DNA from: JAVDCA01 sp035293985 | GTDB lineage: Bacteria; Pseudomonadota; Alphaproteobacteria; Rhizobiales; Xanthobacteraceae | DNA: 64,000 nucleotides | Assembly (NCBI GenBank): GCA_035293985.1 | Contig: DATGLS010000045.1 | Span: 124,001 to 188,000, forward strand | Direction: 5' to 3' | Shown: positions 31,025-40,726 of the stretch, piece after piece | Layout: every line of letters starts with the position of its first letter | Position numbering within the stretch: the first letter of the stretch is position 1 | Translations under genes and position numbers: made by a program | Notes under the pieces: model-generated | What the model saw: the letters and a program-made list of their open reading frames with translations, nothing else | Database searches by the model: none | What the model was told of the DNA's origin: nothing

Positions 31025-31867
31025 TCACGGCCGCGCCCCCGGCCCGGAGACCGGCAGCCCGTTGCCCATGTAGGTCAGGAAGTACTCGACGTCGCGATAG
31101 AGCTCGTCCTGCGGCGGCAGCGGCACCGCGCGCACCTGGCTGTTGCAGCTGGTAAGCCGCCGGCTGGTGGTGCCCATCGAGCCCCACTCGGAACGATAGA
31201 TCGGCATCGCCGCCATGATGCCGAGCGCGGGGGCGAGGACCTCGGTGCGGATGTGGTTGCCGGCCGACTGCACGTGGCAGCTCGCGCACGAGAAGTTGAG
31301 CTGGCCGCGCCGAGTGTAGAAATATTCCTCGCCCTTGCGGTAGGCGGCGAGCGCGCGCGGATCGTCCGGGATCTTGATGTCGAAGCGCTTGCCGCGCGAC
31401 GTGAACGCCATGTAGGCGGTGAGCGCTGCCATGTCGTCCTTCTGGTAGTCGAGCGGCTTCTCGCCATTGGCCTCGCGGCACTGGTTGAGCGCGAGCTCGA
31501 GCGTGATCACCTGCCCGGACTTGGGGTCGAAGTAGGGATAATTCTGCCGGATGCCGATGCCCTTGTCGGGGAAGCAGTCCGCATAGGTCTTGCCGTTGGC
31601 GAACGGCTTGGCGAAGAGCTCCTTGCCCTTGTCGACCGCGAACTCGTAAGGCGGAAACTCCTCGATCTCCTTCCACTGCTTGCGCAGGCCCTCATCCATC
31701 GAATAGGGCCCGTTGACGAAGTCGTCGAGCGCCACCTTCGGAAAGCGGCTGGTGAAATAGGCGCGAAACGCCGTGAACTCGGCCTTCGGATCGACCGTGT
31801 CCGCGGCGCGCGCCGGGTGTGCGGCACCGAACGCCAGCACGCCAAGAAGCAGGAGCTTGCGCAGCAT
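31025..31867 (-). CDS. soxA: L-cysteine S-thiosulfotransferase subunit SoxA (c-type cytochrome)
   Basis: A 280-residue periplasmic cytochrome. With SoxX it joins thiosulfate to the SoxY cysteine. Signal peptide MLRKLLLLGVLAFGAAHPARA. One heme site CASCH at residues 194-198; the active-site cysteine ligand of this heme is in TSCNSQVRA at residue ~241, where a cysteine persulfide forms. The N-terminal half keeps only a disulfide-like pair (CFPDKG, NQCREANGE) in place of a first heme, so this is the single-heme SoxA type. Genes soxZ before and soxK after are tightly spaced. Confidence 0.96.
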   Translation of the reverse strand: MLRKLLLLGVLAFGAAHPARAADTVDPKAEFTAFRAYFTSRFPKVALDDFVNGPYSMDEGLRKQWKEIEEFPPYEFAVDKGKELFAKPFANGKTYADCFPDKGIGIRQNYPYFDPKSGQVITLELALNQCREANGEKPLDYQKDDMAALTAYMAFTSRGKRFDIKIPDDPRALAAYRKGEEYFYTRRGQLNFSCASCHVQSAGNHIRTEVLAPALGIMAAMPIYRSEWGSMGTTSRRLTSCNSQVRAVPLPPQDELYRDVEYFLTYMGNGLPVSGPGARP

Positions 31868-31906
31868 TCACCGGTTCCTCTGTTGTTGCTCCGCCATTAT
31901 GCCCGG

Positions 31907-32218
31907 CTATTGGATCTTGGCGATGAGTGAATCGGACGCGCCCTTGTTGTCGACCCAGCTCACCTTGAGCTCGTCGCCCTTCTTGGCGCCCTTGAAGCTG
32001 AACTTGAGATAAGGATCTTTCGAGACGGCCGGGCCCCATAGGGCGGTGAACACGGTCTTGCCGTCATGCTCGAACTGCACCACCTCGATATGGTGGGGCG
32101 GAATGAGCTGGCCGTTCGCATCCTTGACGAAGCCTGAATCCATCGGGTGCTGGATCAGCGACTGCACCTCGGTCGTCTCGGCGCCCGCGACGGCGCGCAC
32201 ACGGATTGTCGATGCCAT
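31907..32218 (-). CDS. soxZ: Thiosulfate-oxidation carrier protein SoxZ (main operon)
   Basis: A 103-residue SoxZ. TIRVRAVAGAETTEVQSLIQ, HPMDSGFVKDANGQLIPPHH and DPYLKFSFKGAKKGDELKVS are the diagnostic segments, including the M-x-x-G and P-PxH region that contacts SoxY. No signal peptide; it is exported with SoxY. It lies 22 bases after soxY and 39 before soxA in the transcript. This copy, linked to soxXA, is the likely main thiosulfate carrier partner. Confidence 0.96.
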   Translation of the reverse strand: MASTIRVRAVAGAETTEVQSLIQHPMDSGFVKDANGQLIPPHHIEVVQFEHDGKTVFTALWGPAVSKDPYLKFSFKGAKKGDELKVSWVDNKGASDSLIAKIQ

Positions 32219-32240
32219 CGGTGTTGCCCTCTTTCCTGCC

Positions 32241-32732
32241 TCAGCCGCCGCAGCCGCCGACCGTCACCTTCACGTCCTTGCTGGCCGTGAAGAGCTTGCC
32301 GTCCGACTCGATCACCGCCACCACCTTGGTGGTCTTCGCCATCTTCAGCCGGCTCGCCACCGCGGGCTGCGTGCCTTGCGGAATCTTGTAGGCGGCCGCG
32401 AGCGTGTACGGGTTCTCCAGCACCAGCAGCGCGATGCCGGTCACGTTCGGCAGCGTGCTCGTCACCGCGATCGGCACCACGGCGCCGTTCTCGGCGATCT
32501 CCGGCGCGTCGAGATCGACCTTGTCGGACGGCTCCGCGCTCTTGCCGTAGAGCAGCTTGAGCGCATCCGCCTCGCTCTTCTGCTTGAATGCGTCCGCCGG
32601 CCAATCCTTCGCATCGGCCGCGTAGGCCGGCAGCAGCATCGAGGCCTCGAACAGGCTCAAGGTCGCAACGCCGCCGGCGATCGCCTTCAGCGCCGTCCGA
32701 CGCCCGCACGGCGCCACATCGGGGAATGTCAT
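32241..32732 (-). CDS. soxY: Thiosulfate-oxidation carrier protein SoxY (main operon)
   Basis: A 163-residue SoxY from the ATG at 32732, which has AAGGAGAA upstream; longer frames overlap soxX and are rejected. A Tat leader (CGRRTALKAIAGGVATLSLF) precedes the mature protein. LDAPEIAENGAVVPIAVTST is the core strand region. The protein ends KVTVGGCGG, with the swinging-arm cysteine that holds the sulfur intermediates. It is an immunoglobulin-like partner of SoxZ. The order soxX-soxY-soxZ-soxA matches classical sox operons. Confidence 0.96.
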   Translation of the reverse strand: MTFPDVAPCGRRTALKAIAGGVATLSLFEASMLLPAYAADAKDWPADAFKQKSEADALKLLYGKSAEPSDKVDLDAPEIAENGAVVPIAVTSTLPNVTGIALLVLENPYTLAAAYKIPQGTQPAVASRLKMAKTTKVVAVIESDGKLFTASKDVKVTVGGCGG

Positions 32733-32766
32733 CGGGTTCTCCTTGTCGGCCACGTTCCGGCCGCGG

Positions 32767-33108
32767 TCATTGGGTGTAGAGGAAATCGACGATCGCGTTG
32801 ATTTCCTCATTCGTCAGAATGAGGTTGCGACGGAACGGCGGCATCACGGTCTGCGGATTGCGCTTGGTCTCGTCGGAGATGATCGCGATCAGCTCGACGC
32901 GGTCGGGAAAGCGCTGCTTCATGTCGTGCAGCGGCGGCCCGACATTGCCGGGCGAGTCGCCGCCCTTGATGTCGTGGCAGGTCAGGCAATTGCCCTTGGC
33001 ACGGTCGAAGGCGAGCTGCTCGCCCGGCGAGGGCGCCGGCGCGGCAGCGCTCGCAGCCGAGATCGCCATTCCGAGAAGGAGCACCGGCGCGGATCGGGTT
33101 CGTAGCAT
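32767..33108 (-). CDS. soxX: SoxX, small cytochrome c of the SoxXA complex
   Basis: A 113-residue periplasmic monoheme cytochrome. The signal peptide (APVLLLGMAISAASAAA) is followed by the heme site CLTCH at residues 41-45. NVGPPLHDMKQRFPDRVELI then carries conserved helices, and PQTVMPPF supplies the methionine ligand. SoxX takes electrons from SoxA and passes them to a small cytochrome. It stands between soxD (ten bases away) and soxY. Confidence 0.96.
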   Translation of the reverse strand: MLRTRSAPVLLLGMAISAASAAAPAPSPGEQLAFDRAKGNCLTCHDIKGGDSPGNVGPPLHDMKQRFPDRVELIAIISDETKRNPQTVMPPFRRNLILTNEEINAIVDFLYTQ

Positions 33109-33118
33109 CGCTCTCTCC

Positions 33119-33880
33119 CTATTTCGGCTTCATCTCGTCGAGCGGACCGGTGGTGCGCGGGGTCAGGTCCTTGCCTTCCGCGGTCGAGTCGATCCTGACC
33201 GACTTCGGATCGACGCAATTCGTCATGCATTCCTTCGCGGTCGTGTCGGGCCGCGGATCCTGCCAGATGAACATGTCGCGATTCGGCATCTTCACCTTGG
33301 GCAGGCTGTCGCGGTCGGCCACGAAGTTGTTGTCCACGATGTTGTTGACGTTGAGCACATAGGCCGTGATGGCATAGACGTCGTCAGGGCTGAGCTGATG
33401 CGGCGCCGGAAACGGCATCGCGCGGTTGATGTAGTCGAACAACGTCGTCGCGTAGGGCCAGTAGGTGCCGACCGTCGGCTCCGGCCGATCGCCCTTGAGC
33501 GATCCGCCGGTGAGCTTGGGATAGCGCGCCTCCCCTTCGCCGAAGGTGCCATGGCAGGCCGCGCATTGGGCCGCATAGACGTCCGCCCCGTGATCGACGT
33601 TGCCGCGCCCGGGCGGCAGCCCGCGCCCATCCGGCCGCACCGCGATCGCCCAGCCGGCGATCTGCGCCGGCGTCGGCGCAGCGCCGTAGCCGAAATAGCC
33701 CGGCGGATGGCGTTCCTGCGCCATCGCGGATGATGCGAGTGTGAGCAGCATGCCCGTAGCCCGCATGGAGCGAAGCGCAATGCGGGGAAAGCCCATCCGC
33801 GGATAGGCTGACCCCGGCTCACGCTTCGCTCCATCCGGGCTACGGTCGCTGCGCGAACCGCGCCTACGAAAGCTGGACAT
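33119..33880 (-). CDS. soxD: Cytochrome c subunit SoxD of sulfane dehydrogenase, N-terminus altered by a palindrome
   Basis: A 253-residue cytochrome if the ATG at 33880 is used; it has GGGAG eight bases upstream and overlaps the soxC end. Heme site CAACH at ~106-110; HPPGYFGYGAAPTPAQIAGW and ALTGGSLKG-like blocks are SoxD-typical, and PNRDMFIWQDPRPD with CMTNC ends the domain. The second heme domain of two-heme SoxD is absent. Codons 13-42 are exactly the 90-base palindrome at 33755-33844, lying within the leader region. Alternative starts at 33796, 33766 and 33751 have no ribosome site. Export efficiency is uncertain. Confidence 0.87.
   Translation of the reverse strand: MSSFRRRGSRSDRSPDGAKREPGSAYPRMGFPRIALRSMRATGMLLTLASSAMAQERHPPGYFGYGAAPTPAQIAGWAIAVRPDGRGLPPGRGNVDHGADVYAAQCAACHGTFGEGEARYPKLTGGSLKGDRPEPTVGTYWPYATTLFDYINRAMPFPAPHQLSPDDVYAITAYVLNVNNIVDNNFVADRDSLPKVKMPNRDMFIWQDPRPDTTAKECMTNCVDPKSVRIDSTAEGKDLTPRTTGPLDEMKPK
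33755..33844. repeat. Family C palindrome inserted in frame in soxD
   Basis: cgtagcccgcatggagcgaa and the partner ttcgctccatccgggctacg are near-perfect arms around a 50-base centre. Its length of 90 bases equals 30 codons, so the soxD frame is kept. A relative lies at 60592-60685. Confidence 0.88.
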
Positions 33881-35123
33881 CGAACACGCTCCCGTCCGCT
33901 TTCACCTGCCAGGTCTGGATCGAATTGTTGTTGTAGATCGCATTGACGCCGCGCACGGCGCGCAGCTCGCTGATGGTCGGCTGCACGAAGCCGGTCTCGT
34001 CGACCGCGCGCGACTGCACCAAGGCCGGTTTGCCGTCCCAGCGCCACTCGTGGGTGAAACGCGTGAGCGCCTTCGGCAGCACCGGCTCCTGCAGCTGCGC
34101 ACGCGCCCAGTTGACGCCGCCGTCGTAGGAAACGTCGACATGACTGATGCGCCCTTTGCCCGACCAGGCAAAGCCGCGCACCTCGTAGATGCCGGGACCT
34201 TTGAGCGGCTTCTCGGGGCACGGAAACGTGACCACCGACTTCGCGTAGATCAGCCAGGTGAAGCCGCGCGAGCGCAAATCCGGCATCAGCTCGGTGTATT
34301 TCGACGTCTCCTCGCGCGTGAACCAGGGCTGATCGCCGATCTCGATGCGGCGCAGCCACTTGATGTTCACGTTGCCCTGCCAACCCGGCACGATCAGGCG
34401 CAACGGAAAGCCTTGCTCGGGCCGCAGCGCCTCGCCGTTCTGCCCGTACGCCACGAGGCAGTCGTCGAGGCATTTTTCCAGCGGCAGGCTGCGGTCCATG
34501 TGCGCCGCGTCGGCGCCTTCGACGAGCGCCCACTTCGCTTCCTTCTTGAGGCCGACCTCGTCCAGCAGGGTCGAGAGCTTCACGCCGGTCCACTCGGCAC
34601 AGCTCACCATTCCGTGGGTGAACTGCAGCGAGTTGAGCTGCGCGGCGCGCCACTCCATGCCGCCGTTCGCGGGGCACTCGATGAAGTGGATGCGCGACAC
34701 CGACGGGAAGCGCCGGATGTCATCCATGGTGAGCAGCAGCGGCCGCTCGACCATCCCGTGGATCATCAACCGGTGCTGCGCCGGGTCGACGCTCGCGCGG
34801 CCGCCGTGGTAGCGCTCGAAGAAGAGGCCATTCGCCGTGATGATGCCGGGCTGGTCCTGCAGCGGCGTGAAGCTCACCGAGGATTCGGGCGAGGCGGTGA
34901 GCCACGGCACATTTCGACGGATGACGTCCTTGACGAATTGCGAGGGCTGCCCATATGGCCGATCGACGACGCCGGGGCCGAGCATCTGCGACCACGGCCC
35001 GTCTTTCGGCGGCGACGCGTCCTCGGCCCGCACGAGACGCGGCCCGACCACGGCGCCGCTGGCGAGCGCTGCGCCGAGCTTCAGCAATTTGCGCCGTTGC
35101 GCAAAATCTGCCGGCCTCGCCAT
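33864..35123 (-). CDS. soxC: Sulfane dehydrogenase molybdenum subunit SoxC
   Basis: A 419-residue molybdopterin enzyme of the sulfite-oxidase family. With SoxD it oxidises the outer sulfur of SoxY-cysteine persulfide, giving complete oxidation without sulfur globules. Tat leader: FAQRRKLLKLGAALASGAVV. The molybdenum-binding cysteine is in VSCAEWTGVKLSTLL (residue ~175). PANGGMEW, GFPLRLIVPGWQGNVNIKWL and the C-terminal dimerisation domain (GFAWSGKGRISHVDVSYDGG) are complete. The ATG at 35123 was chosen over an upstream in-frame ATG at 35180 because the leader starts there. First gene of the main sox operon. Confidence 0.95.
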   Translation of the reverse strand: MARPADFAQRRKLLKLGAALASGAVVGPRLVRAEDASPPKDGPWSQMLGPGVVDRPYGQPSQFVKDVIRRNVPWLTASPESSVSFTPLQDQPGIITANGLFFERYHGGRASVDPAQHRLMIHGMVERPLLLTMDDIRRFPSVSRIHFIECPANGGMEWRAAQLNSLQFTHGMVSCAEWTGVKLSTLLDEVGLKKEAKWALVEGADAAHMDRSLPLEKCLDDCLVAYGQNGEALRPEQGFPLRLIVPGWQGNVNIKWLRRIEIGDQPWFTREETSKYTELMPDLRSRGFTWLIYAKSVVTFPCPEKPLKGPGIYEVRGFAWSGKGRISHVDVSYDGGVNWARAQLQEPVLPKALTRFTHEWRWDGKPALVQSRAVDETGFVQPTISELRAVRGVNAIYNNNSIQTWQVKADGSVFDVQLS

Positions 35124-35333
35124 GGTGGCATTTCGCTCCCGAATTTCGTATTCAGTTTTCCCTATATGATTTCGGAGCACGAGGCAAGCGCATCGGGGTG
35201 CGGAGCAGTGTTGCGTTCGCGGATGTCGTCGCCGATGCGAATGCGCGCGAGGATCAAGTCCATCAGCGCATCGCCGACACCACTACGCACGGTATTTCGA
35301 TGCGTTGATGACCATGCTGGCCGGGAGCTCGCT
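35124..35333. promoter_or_regulatory. Divergent promoter region between soxC and the SoxH-like gene
   Basis: The 210 bases must hold promoters for both directions. The A/T-rich part at 35144-35176 (attcagttttccctatatga) is the best candidate for the sox operon promoter/operator. No site could be assigned with confidence. Confidence 0.4.
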
Positions 35334-36344
35334 TTGCGCTATCAACAGGTGCCCACCGCCGCGCTCTCGCTGTGGCTGATCGTCGCGGCAGCGCTGGCTT
35401 GGCAAGCTGCCGCGCAGACAGCACCGTATGCGCCGCTGCCGACGCCGCTCACGATCGACCAGGTGCCTGGCCACCCGATCTACTACTCGCTCGGCAATCC
35501 GGGCGTCCCGGGCCAATCCAACGAAGGCAACACGTCGAACGCGGGCTTCGTCGTCACGCAGGACGGCGTCGTCGTGTTCGACGCCCTCGGCACGCCGAGT
35601 CTCGGCTGGGCCCTGCTGCAGGCGATCCGCAAGGTGACCGACAAGCCGGTGCGCTACAACGTGATGAGCCACTACCACGCCGATCACATCTACGGCCTGC
35701 AGGCCTTCCGCGACCACACCGCGACGATCATCATCGCCCAGGACCGCGCGCGCGAATACCGCGAGAACGAGGAGACCGCCGACGAGCGCGCCAACCAGCG
35801 GCTCGACCAGCGCCGCGCCGCATTGGCGCCCTGGGTCAACGCCGACACGCGCGTCGTCCCTCCCGACATCACCTTCAATGACCGCCTCACGCTGACGCTC
35901 GGCGGCAAGCGCTTTTCGATGATCTATGCGGGTCCGGCCCATTCGGCGAGCGACATGATGATGATGGTCGAGCCGGACGGTGTGCTGTTTGCCGGCGACA
36001 TCGTGCAGAACAGCCGCATCCCCTTCATGAACAGCGACGACGTCGACACCAAGCAATGGCTCACCGCCCTCGGCGAGGTCGCGAAGCTCGATCCGAAGTT
36101 CATCATCCCGGGCCATGGCCGTCCCTCGACCGCGGCCAAGGAAGCGATCGCGTTCACGCGCGACTACATCGAGTATGTCCGCACCGCGATGCAGAAAGCC
36201 GTCGACAACTGGACCGATTTCGATCTGGCGTACAAAGAGACCGACTGGTCGAAATACGCCAACATGCCCGCGTTCGAAGCGAACAACCGCGGCAACGCCT
36301 ACCGGATCTTTCTCGATCTCGAGCAGAGCCAGTTCAAGCATTGA
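35334..36344 (+). CDS. SoxH-like metallo-beta-lactamase-fold hydrolase
   Basis: A 336-residue secreted zinc hydrolase of the group found beside sox and quinoprotein genes. Start is taken as the TTG at 35334, with GGGAG six bases upstream. The signal peptide is TAALSLWLIVAAALAWQAAA. Metal ligands: SHYHADH at ~112-118, His in AGPAHSASD (~202), Asp in LFAGDIV (~220) and His in IPGHGRP (~260). It is transcribed divergently from the sox operon. SoxH is part of some sox clusters but is not required for thiosulfate oxidation in vitro; a role in sulfur-compound or thiol-ester hydrolysis is possible. Longer upstream frames are antisense to soxC. Confidence 0.85.
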   Translation: MRYQQVPTAALSLWLIVAAALAWQAAAQTAPYAPLPTPLTIDQVPGHPIYYSLGNPGVPGQSNEGNTSNAGFVVTQDGVVVFDALGTPSLGWALLQAIRKVTDKPVRYNVMSHYHADHIYGLQAFRDHTATIIIAQDRAREYRENEETADERANQRLDQRRAALAPWVNADTRVVPPDITFNDRLTLTLGGKRFSMIYAGPAHSASDMMMMVEPDGVLFAGDIVQNSRIPFMNSDDVDTKQWLTALGEVAKLDPKFIIPGHGRPSTAAKEAIAFTRDYIEYVRTAMQKAVDNWTDFDLAYKETDWSKYANMPAFEANNRGNAYRIFLDLEQSQFKH

Positions 36345-36356
36345 GCGAGAGACAAC

Positions 36357-36386
36357 GTCATGGCCGGCATTCGCCGGCCATGACGG
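36357..36386. terminator. Minimal family A palindrome in a convergent gap, likely bidirectional terminator
   Basis: cgtcatggccggc and gccggccatgacg form a perfect 13-bp stem around attc. It is the whole content of the 51-base gap between the SoxH-like gene and recJ, which converge. No T-tract. Confidence 0.6.
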
Positions 36387-36395
36387 TGTTTCACG

Positions 36396-38216
36396 TCATC
36401 CTATCCGGCTCACCGGATCGGCCGGCGCCGCATCGAGAATGCGCAGCTGCACGCGCGGCTCGCCCTGCCAGCGATCGACGCTGAGGCAGCCGGCGACATG
36501 CATCGCCTGGCCGCGGTTCTTGAGCAGCGCATCGCCGAGCTTCTGCCCGACAGCGCGGAACGCGATCGCGTTGACGCCTGCGCCGTCGCCGGCACGCAGG
36601 CGCACACGCACATGCGCCTGCCCAACCGGATCCGCGTAGGCGACAATGTGACCGGGAAGCGCGATGATCGGCTCCGGATTGCCGGCGCCGAACGGGCCGG
36701 CGCGATCGAGCAAGGCGGAGAGCTCCATGTTGGCGCCGGCCGCGCTCACGGCGCCATCGACCAGCAGCGCATCCTCGCGCCGTGCGGCCTCGACCGCCGG
36801 TGCGAGCGTCTCCTCGAGGTAGGCGCGGAACGCGCCGAGCGCGCCGCGCTTCAAGGTGACGCCCGCCGCCATGGCGTGGCCGCCGCCCTTGATTAGCAAG
36901 CCCTCCGCCACCGCGTGGCGCACGGTGCGGCCGAGATCGACGCCGGTGATCGAGCGGCCCGAGCCGGTGCCCGTGTCGCCCGGCTCGAGCGCGATCGCAA
37001 ACGCGGGGCGGCCGAAACGCTCCTTGAGCCGCGCCGCCACGAGCCCGACCACGCCCGGATGCCAGCCGGCCGCGGCCGTGACCACCACGGCGCCCTTCTC
37101 CTCGATCCCGAGCGCCGCCATGGCCTCGCCTTCGGCCTCGGCGAGCGTCGCCTGCTCGATGGTCTGGCGCTCGCGGTTGAGGCGGTCGAGCTCGGCCGCG
37201 ATGCGACCGGCCTCGACCGGATCATCGAGCATCAGCAGCTGCGCGCCGAGATCGGCACGGCCGATGCGGCCGCCCGCATTGATGCGCGGGCCGAGCATGA
37301 AGCCGAGATGCCACGGCTCGGGCGGACCGGAGAGCCGCGCCACGTCCATCAGCGCGGTCAGGCCGGCGTGCTCGCGCCGGCGCATCGCAATCAGCCCCTT
37401 GGCGACGAAGGCGCGATTGAGACCCTTGAGCGGCACCACGTCGGCGACGGTGCCGAGTGCCGTGAGATGCGTGAGGTCGAGCAGATCCGGCTCGGGCCGC
37501 GACGCGGTCCAGTAGCCGCGCCGGCGCAGCTCGCGATTGAGCGCGACCAGCACGAGAAACGTCACGCCGACCGCCGCAAGGTGACCGAGCCCCGAGAGGT
37601 CGTCGAGGCGGTTGGGGTTGACCACCGCGACGGCGGCCGGCAGCTGCTCGTCCGCCTGGTGATGGTCGATCACGATCGTCTCGAGGCCGAGCCGGGCCGC
37701 CTCGGCCAGAGGCTCATGGCTGGTGGTGCCGCAATCGACGGTGATCAGAAGCTTGGTGCCGCGCTCGGAGAGCGTGCGGATCGCCGGCACGTTCGGGCCG
37801 TAGCCCTCGAAGATGCGGTCGGGGATGTAGATGAACGGGTTCTCGCCGGCGAGGTGCAGGAACGAGGCGAGCAACGCGCTCGAGGTCGCGCCGTCGACGT
37901 CGTAGTCGCCGAAGATCGCGATCGCCTCGCGCCGCTCGACCGCATCGGCGATGCGCCGCACCGCCGCGTCCATGGCCATGACCGAGCTCGGGTCGGGCAT
38001 GAGCCGCTTGATGGTGGGATCGAGATAGGCCTCGACGCCATCCGCCTCGATGCCGCGGCCCGCGATGATGCGGGCGAGCAGCTCCGGAAGGTTATGGCGC
38101 TGGACGATCGACAGGGCGCGCAGGTTGCCGCGCTCGTCGAGCCGGTCGCGCCAGGCGCGGCCGGTCGCCGAGCGGTCGACGCCGAGGAAGATGCGACGGT
38201 TGGGTTGCGCGTCCAT
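36396..38216 (-). CDS. recJ: Single-stranded-DNA-specific exonuclease RecJ
   Basis: A 606-residue DHH-family 5'-3' exonuclease used in recombination and mismatch repair. Motifs in order are IAIFGDYDVDGATSSALLAS, LLITVDCGT, IVIDHHQAD, GTVADVVPL, GPRINAGGRIG, then the DHHA1 domain with WHPGVVGLVAARLKERF, GSGRSITGVDL and IKGGGHAMAAGVTL, and a C-terminal OB-fold. Start ATG 38216; an alternative ATG at 38228 adds four residues. It follows glpX on the same strand with a degenerate repeat between. All metal-binding aspartates and histidines seem present. Confidence 0.96.
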   Translation of the reverse strand: MDAQPNRRIFLGVDRSATGRAWRDRLDERGNLRALSIVQRHNLPELLARIIAGRGIEADGVEAYLDPTIKRLMPDPSSVMAMDAAVRRIADAVERREAIAIFGDYDVDGATSSALLASFLHLAGENPFIYIPDRIFEGYGPNVPAIRTLSERGTKLLITVDCGTTSHEPLAEAARLGLETIVIDHHQADEQLPAAVAVVNPNRLDDLSGLGHLAAVGVTFLVLVALNRELRRRGYWTASRPEPDLLDLTHLTALGTVADVVPLKGLNRAFVAKGLIAMRRREHAGLTALMDVARLSGPPEPWHLGFMLGPRINAGGRIGRADLGAQLLMLDDPVEAGRIAAELDRLNRERQTIEQATLAEAEGEAMAALGIEEKGAVVVTAAAGWHPGVVGLVAARLKERFGRPAFAIALEPGDTGTGSGRSITGVDLGRTVRHAVAEGLLIKGGGHAMAAGVTLKRGALGAFRAYLEETLAPAVEAARREDALLVDGAVSAAGANMELSALLDRAGPFGAGNPEPIIALPGHIVAYADPVGQAHVRVRLRAGDGAGVNAIAFRAVGQKLGDALLKNRGQAMHVAGCLSVDRWQGEPRVQLRILDAAPADPVSRIG

Positions 38217-38234
38217 GTGAGTCGGCATCGTAGC

Positions 38235-38325
38235 CGTCATTGCGCGCGAAGCGAAGCAATCCCGGCCGGCATCCACATGCCGATCGAGATTGCGTCGGCA
38301 TGCTGCGCATGCCTCGAAAGGACGG
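38235..38325. repeat. Degenerate family D repeat between glpX and recJ
   Basis: cgtcattgcgcgcgaagcga followed by agcaatcccgg, and later gagattgcgtcggcatgct with gcctcgaaaggacg. This is the common Bradyrhizobium-type dispersed repeat of the gcgaagcaatc kind. A related trace lies at 51778-51852. Confidence 0.6.
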
Positions 38326-38335
38326 GGGGGTACGC

Positions 38336-39349
<1,014 letters not shown>

Positions 39350-39364
39350 GTCGTTGGGCTCCCT

Positions 39365-40690
39365 CTAATTCTTCTCGATGCGGATGACCTGCGGCGTCCC
39401 CGCAATGACACCCTTTTTCCGGATCGCCTTCAAGGCGCGCCGCACCGCGTCCTCGCTGGTCGCGTAGGTGATGAGGATCACGGGCGCCGGCGCGTCCGGG
39501 CTTTTCGGGTCGTCGCCGCCATGCGGGAGACCACCGTGGTGCCGCTGCATGATCGATTCAAGCGATATCTTCTGGTCAGCCAGGAATTTGGCGATCGCCG
39601 CGAACGTGCCGGGTCGGTCGACAGCCGCGAGTCGGATATAATACCCACCCTCGTGACGCTGCATTGGCGCGCGCTTGACCGGGACGAGACGCCCGCTCGG
39701 CCGGCCGAACGGCGCCGTGCGCACGCCACGCGCGACGTCGCCGATGTCGGCGACGACCGCCGAGGCGGTCGCCTGCCCGCCGGCGCCCGGCCCGACCAGC
39801 GTGATCGGCGCAAAGCCATCGGCATCGATCGACACCGCATTGGTCACCCCCATCACCTGTGCGATCGCGCTGTCCTTCGGCACCATGGTCGGATGCACGC
39901 GCTGCTCGATCCCCTTCTCGGTGCGCACCGCGACGCCGAGCAGCTTTACGCGATAGCCGAGCTCGTCCGCCGCCTCGAGATCCTCGGGCGCGATCGAGGA
40001 GATTCCCTCGACGAACACCGCGCTCTCGTCGACCTTGGTGCCGAAAGCAATGCTCGCCAGAATGGCGAGCTTCTGCGCCGTGTCATGGCCCTCGACGTCG
40101 AAGGTCGGATCGGCCTCCGCATAGCCGAGCCGCTGTGCATCGGCGAGGCAGGCCGCGAACGAGAGCTTCTCGCGCTCCATCCGCGTCAGGATGTAGTTGC
40201 AGGTGCCGTTGAGGATACCGGAAATGCGCGCGAAGGCATTGCCGGCGAGCCCCTCGCGCAGGGTCTTCACCACCGGGATGGCGCCGCCGACCGCGGCCTC
40301 GAAATTGAGCGCGACGTGCTGCTTCTCGGCGACCGCGGCGAGCGCGAGGCCGTGCTTCGCCAGCAGCGCCTTGTTGGCGGTGACGACCGACTTGCCGGCC
40401 GCGAGCGCCGCCTCGATCGCGCTTTTGGCCGGATCGCCCGAGCCGCCCATCAGCTCGACGAAGACGTCGATGTCGGGATCGGTCGCGAGCGCGAGCGGAT
40501 CGCGCACCCACTTGAGCTTGCTCAGGTCGACCGGCCGCTTCTTCGCCTTGGAGCGCGCCGTGACGGCCACCACCTCGATCGCGCGGCCGGTGCGCGCCGT
40601 CAACGCGGCGCGCTCGCGCGCGATCAGGTCGATGACGGCGGCACCAACGGTTCCAAGACCGGCAAGTCCCACTTTGAGCGGGGCAACCAT
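39365..40690 (-). CDS. hom: Homoserine dehydrogenase
   Basis: A 441-residue enzyme reducing aspartate semialdehyde to homoserine for threonine and methionine synthesis. The N-terminal NAD(P) fold shows VGLAGLGTVGAAVIDL. VTANKALLAKHGLAL has the catalytic-region Lys, and GILNGTCNYILTRME with EADPTFDVEGHDTAQKLAIL are family fingerprints. The C-terminal ACT domain (YYIRLAAVDRPGTFAAIAKF) suggests feedback control by an amino acid, usually threonine. It lies 36 bases after the aminotransferase gene. Confidence 0.97.
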   Translation of the reverse strand: MVAPLKVGLAGLGTVGAAVIDLIARERAALTARTGRAIEVVAVTARSKAKKRPVDLSKLKWVRDPLALATDPDIDVFVELMGGSGDPAKSAIEAALAAGKSVVTANKALLAKHGLALAAVAEKQHVALNFEAAVGGAIPVVKTLREGLAGNAFARISGILNGTCNYILTRMEREKLSFAACLADAQRLGYAEADPTFDVEGHDTAQKLAILASIAFGTKVDESAVFVEGISSIAPEDLEAADELGYRVKLLGVAVRTEKGIEQRVHPTMVPKDSAIAQVMGVTNAVSIDADGFAPITLVGPGAGGQATASAVVADIGDVARGVRTAPFGRPSGRLVPVKRAPMQRHEGGYYIRLAAVDRPGTFAAIAKFLADQKISLESIMQRHHGGLPHGGDDPKSPDAPAPVILITYATSEDAVRRALKAIRKKGVIAGTPQVIRIEKN

Positions 40691-40726
40691 CGGAGAGGCA
40701 ACCTGACGATGGCCGCCGAAGGAAAA

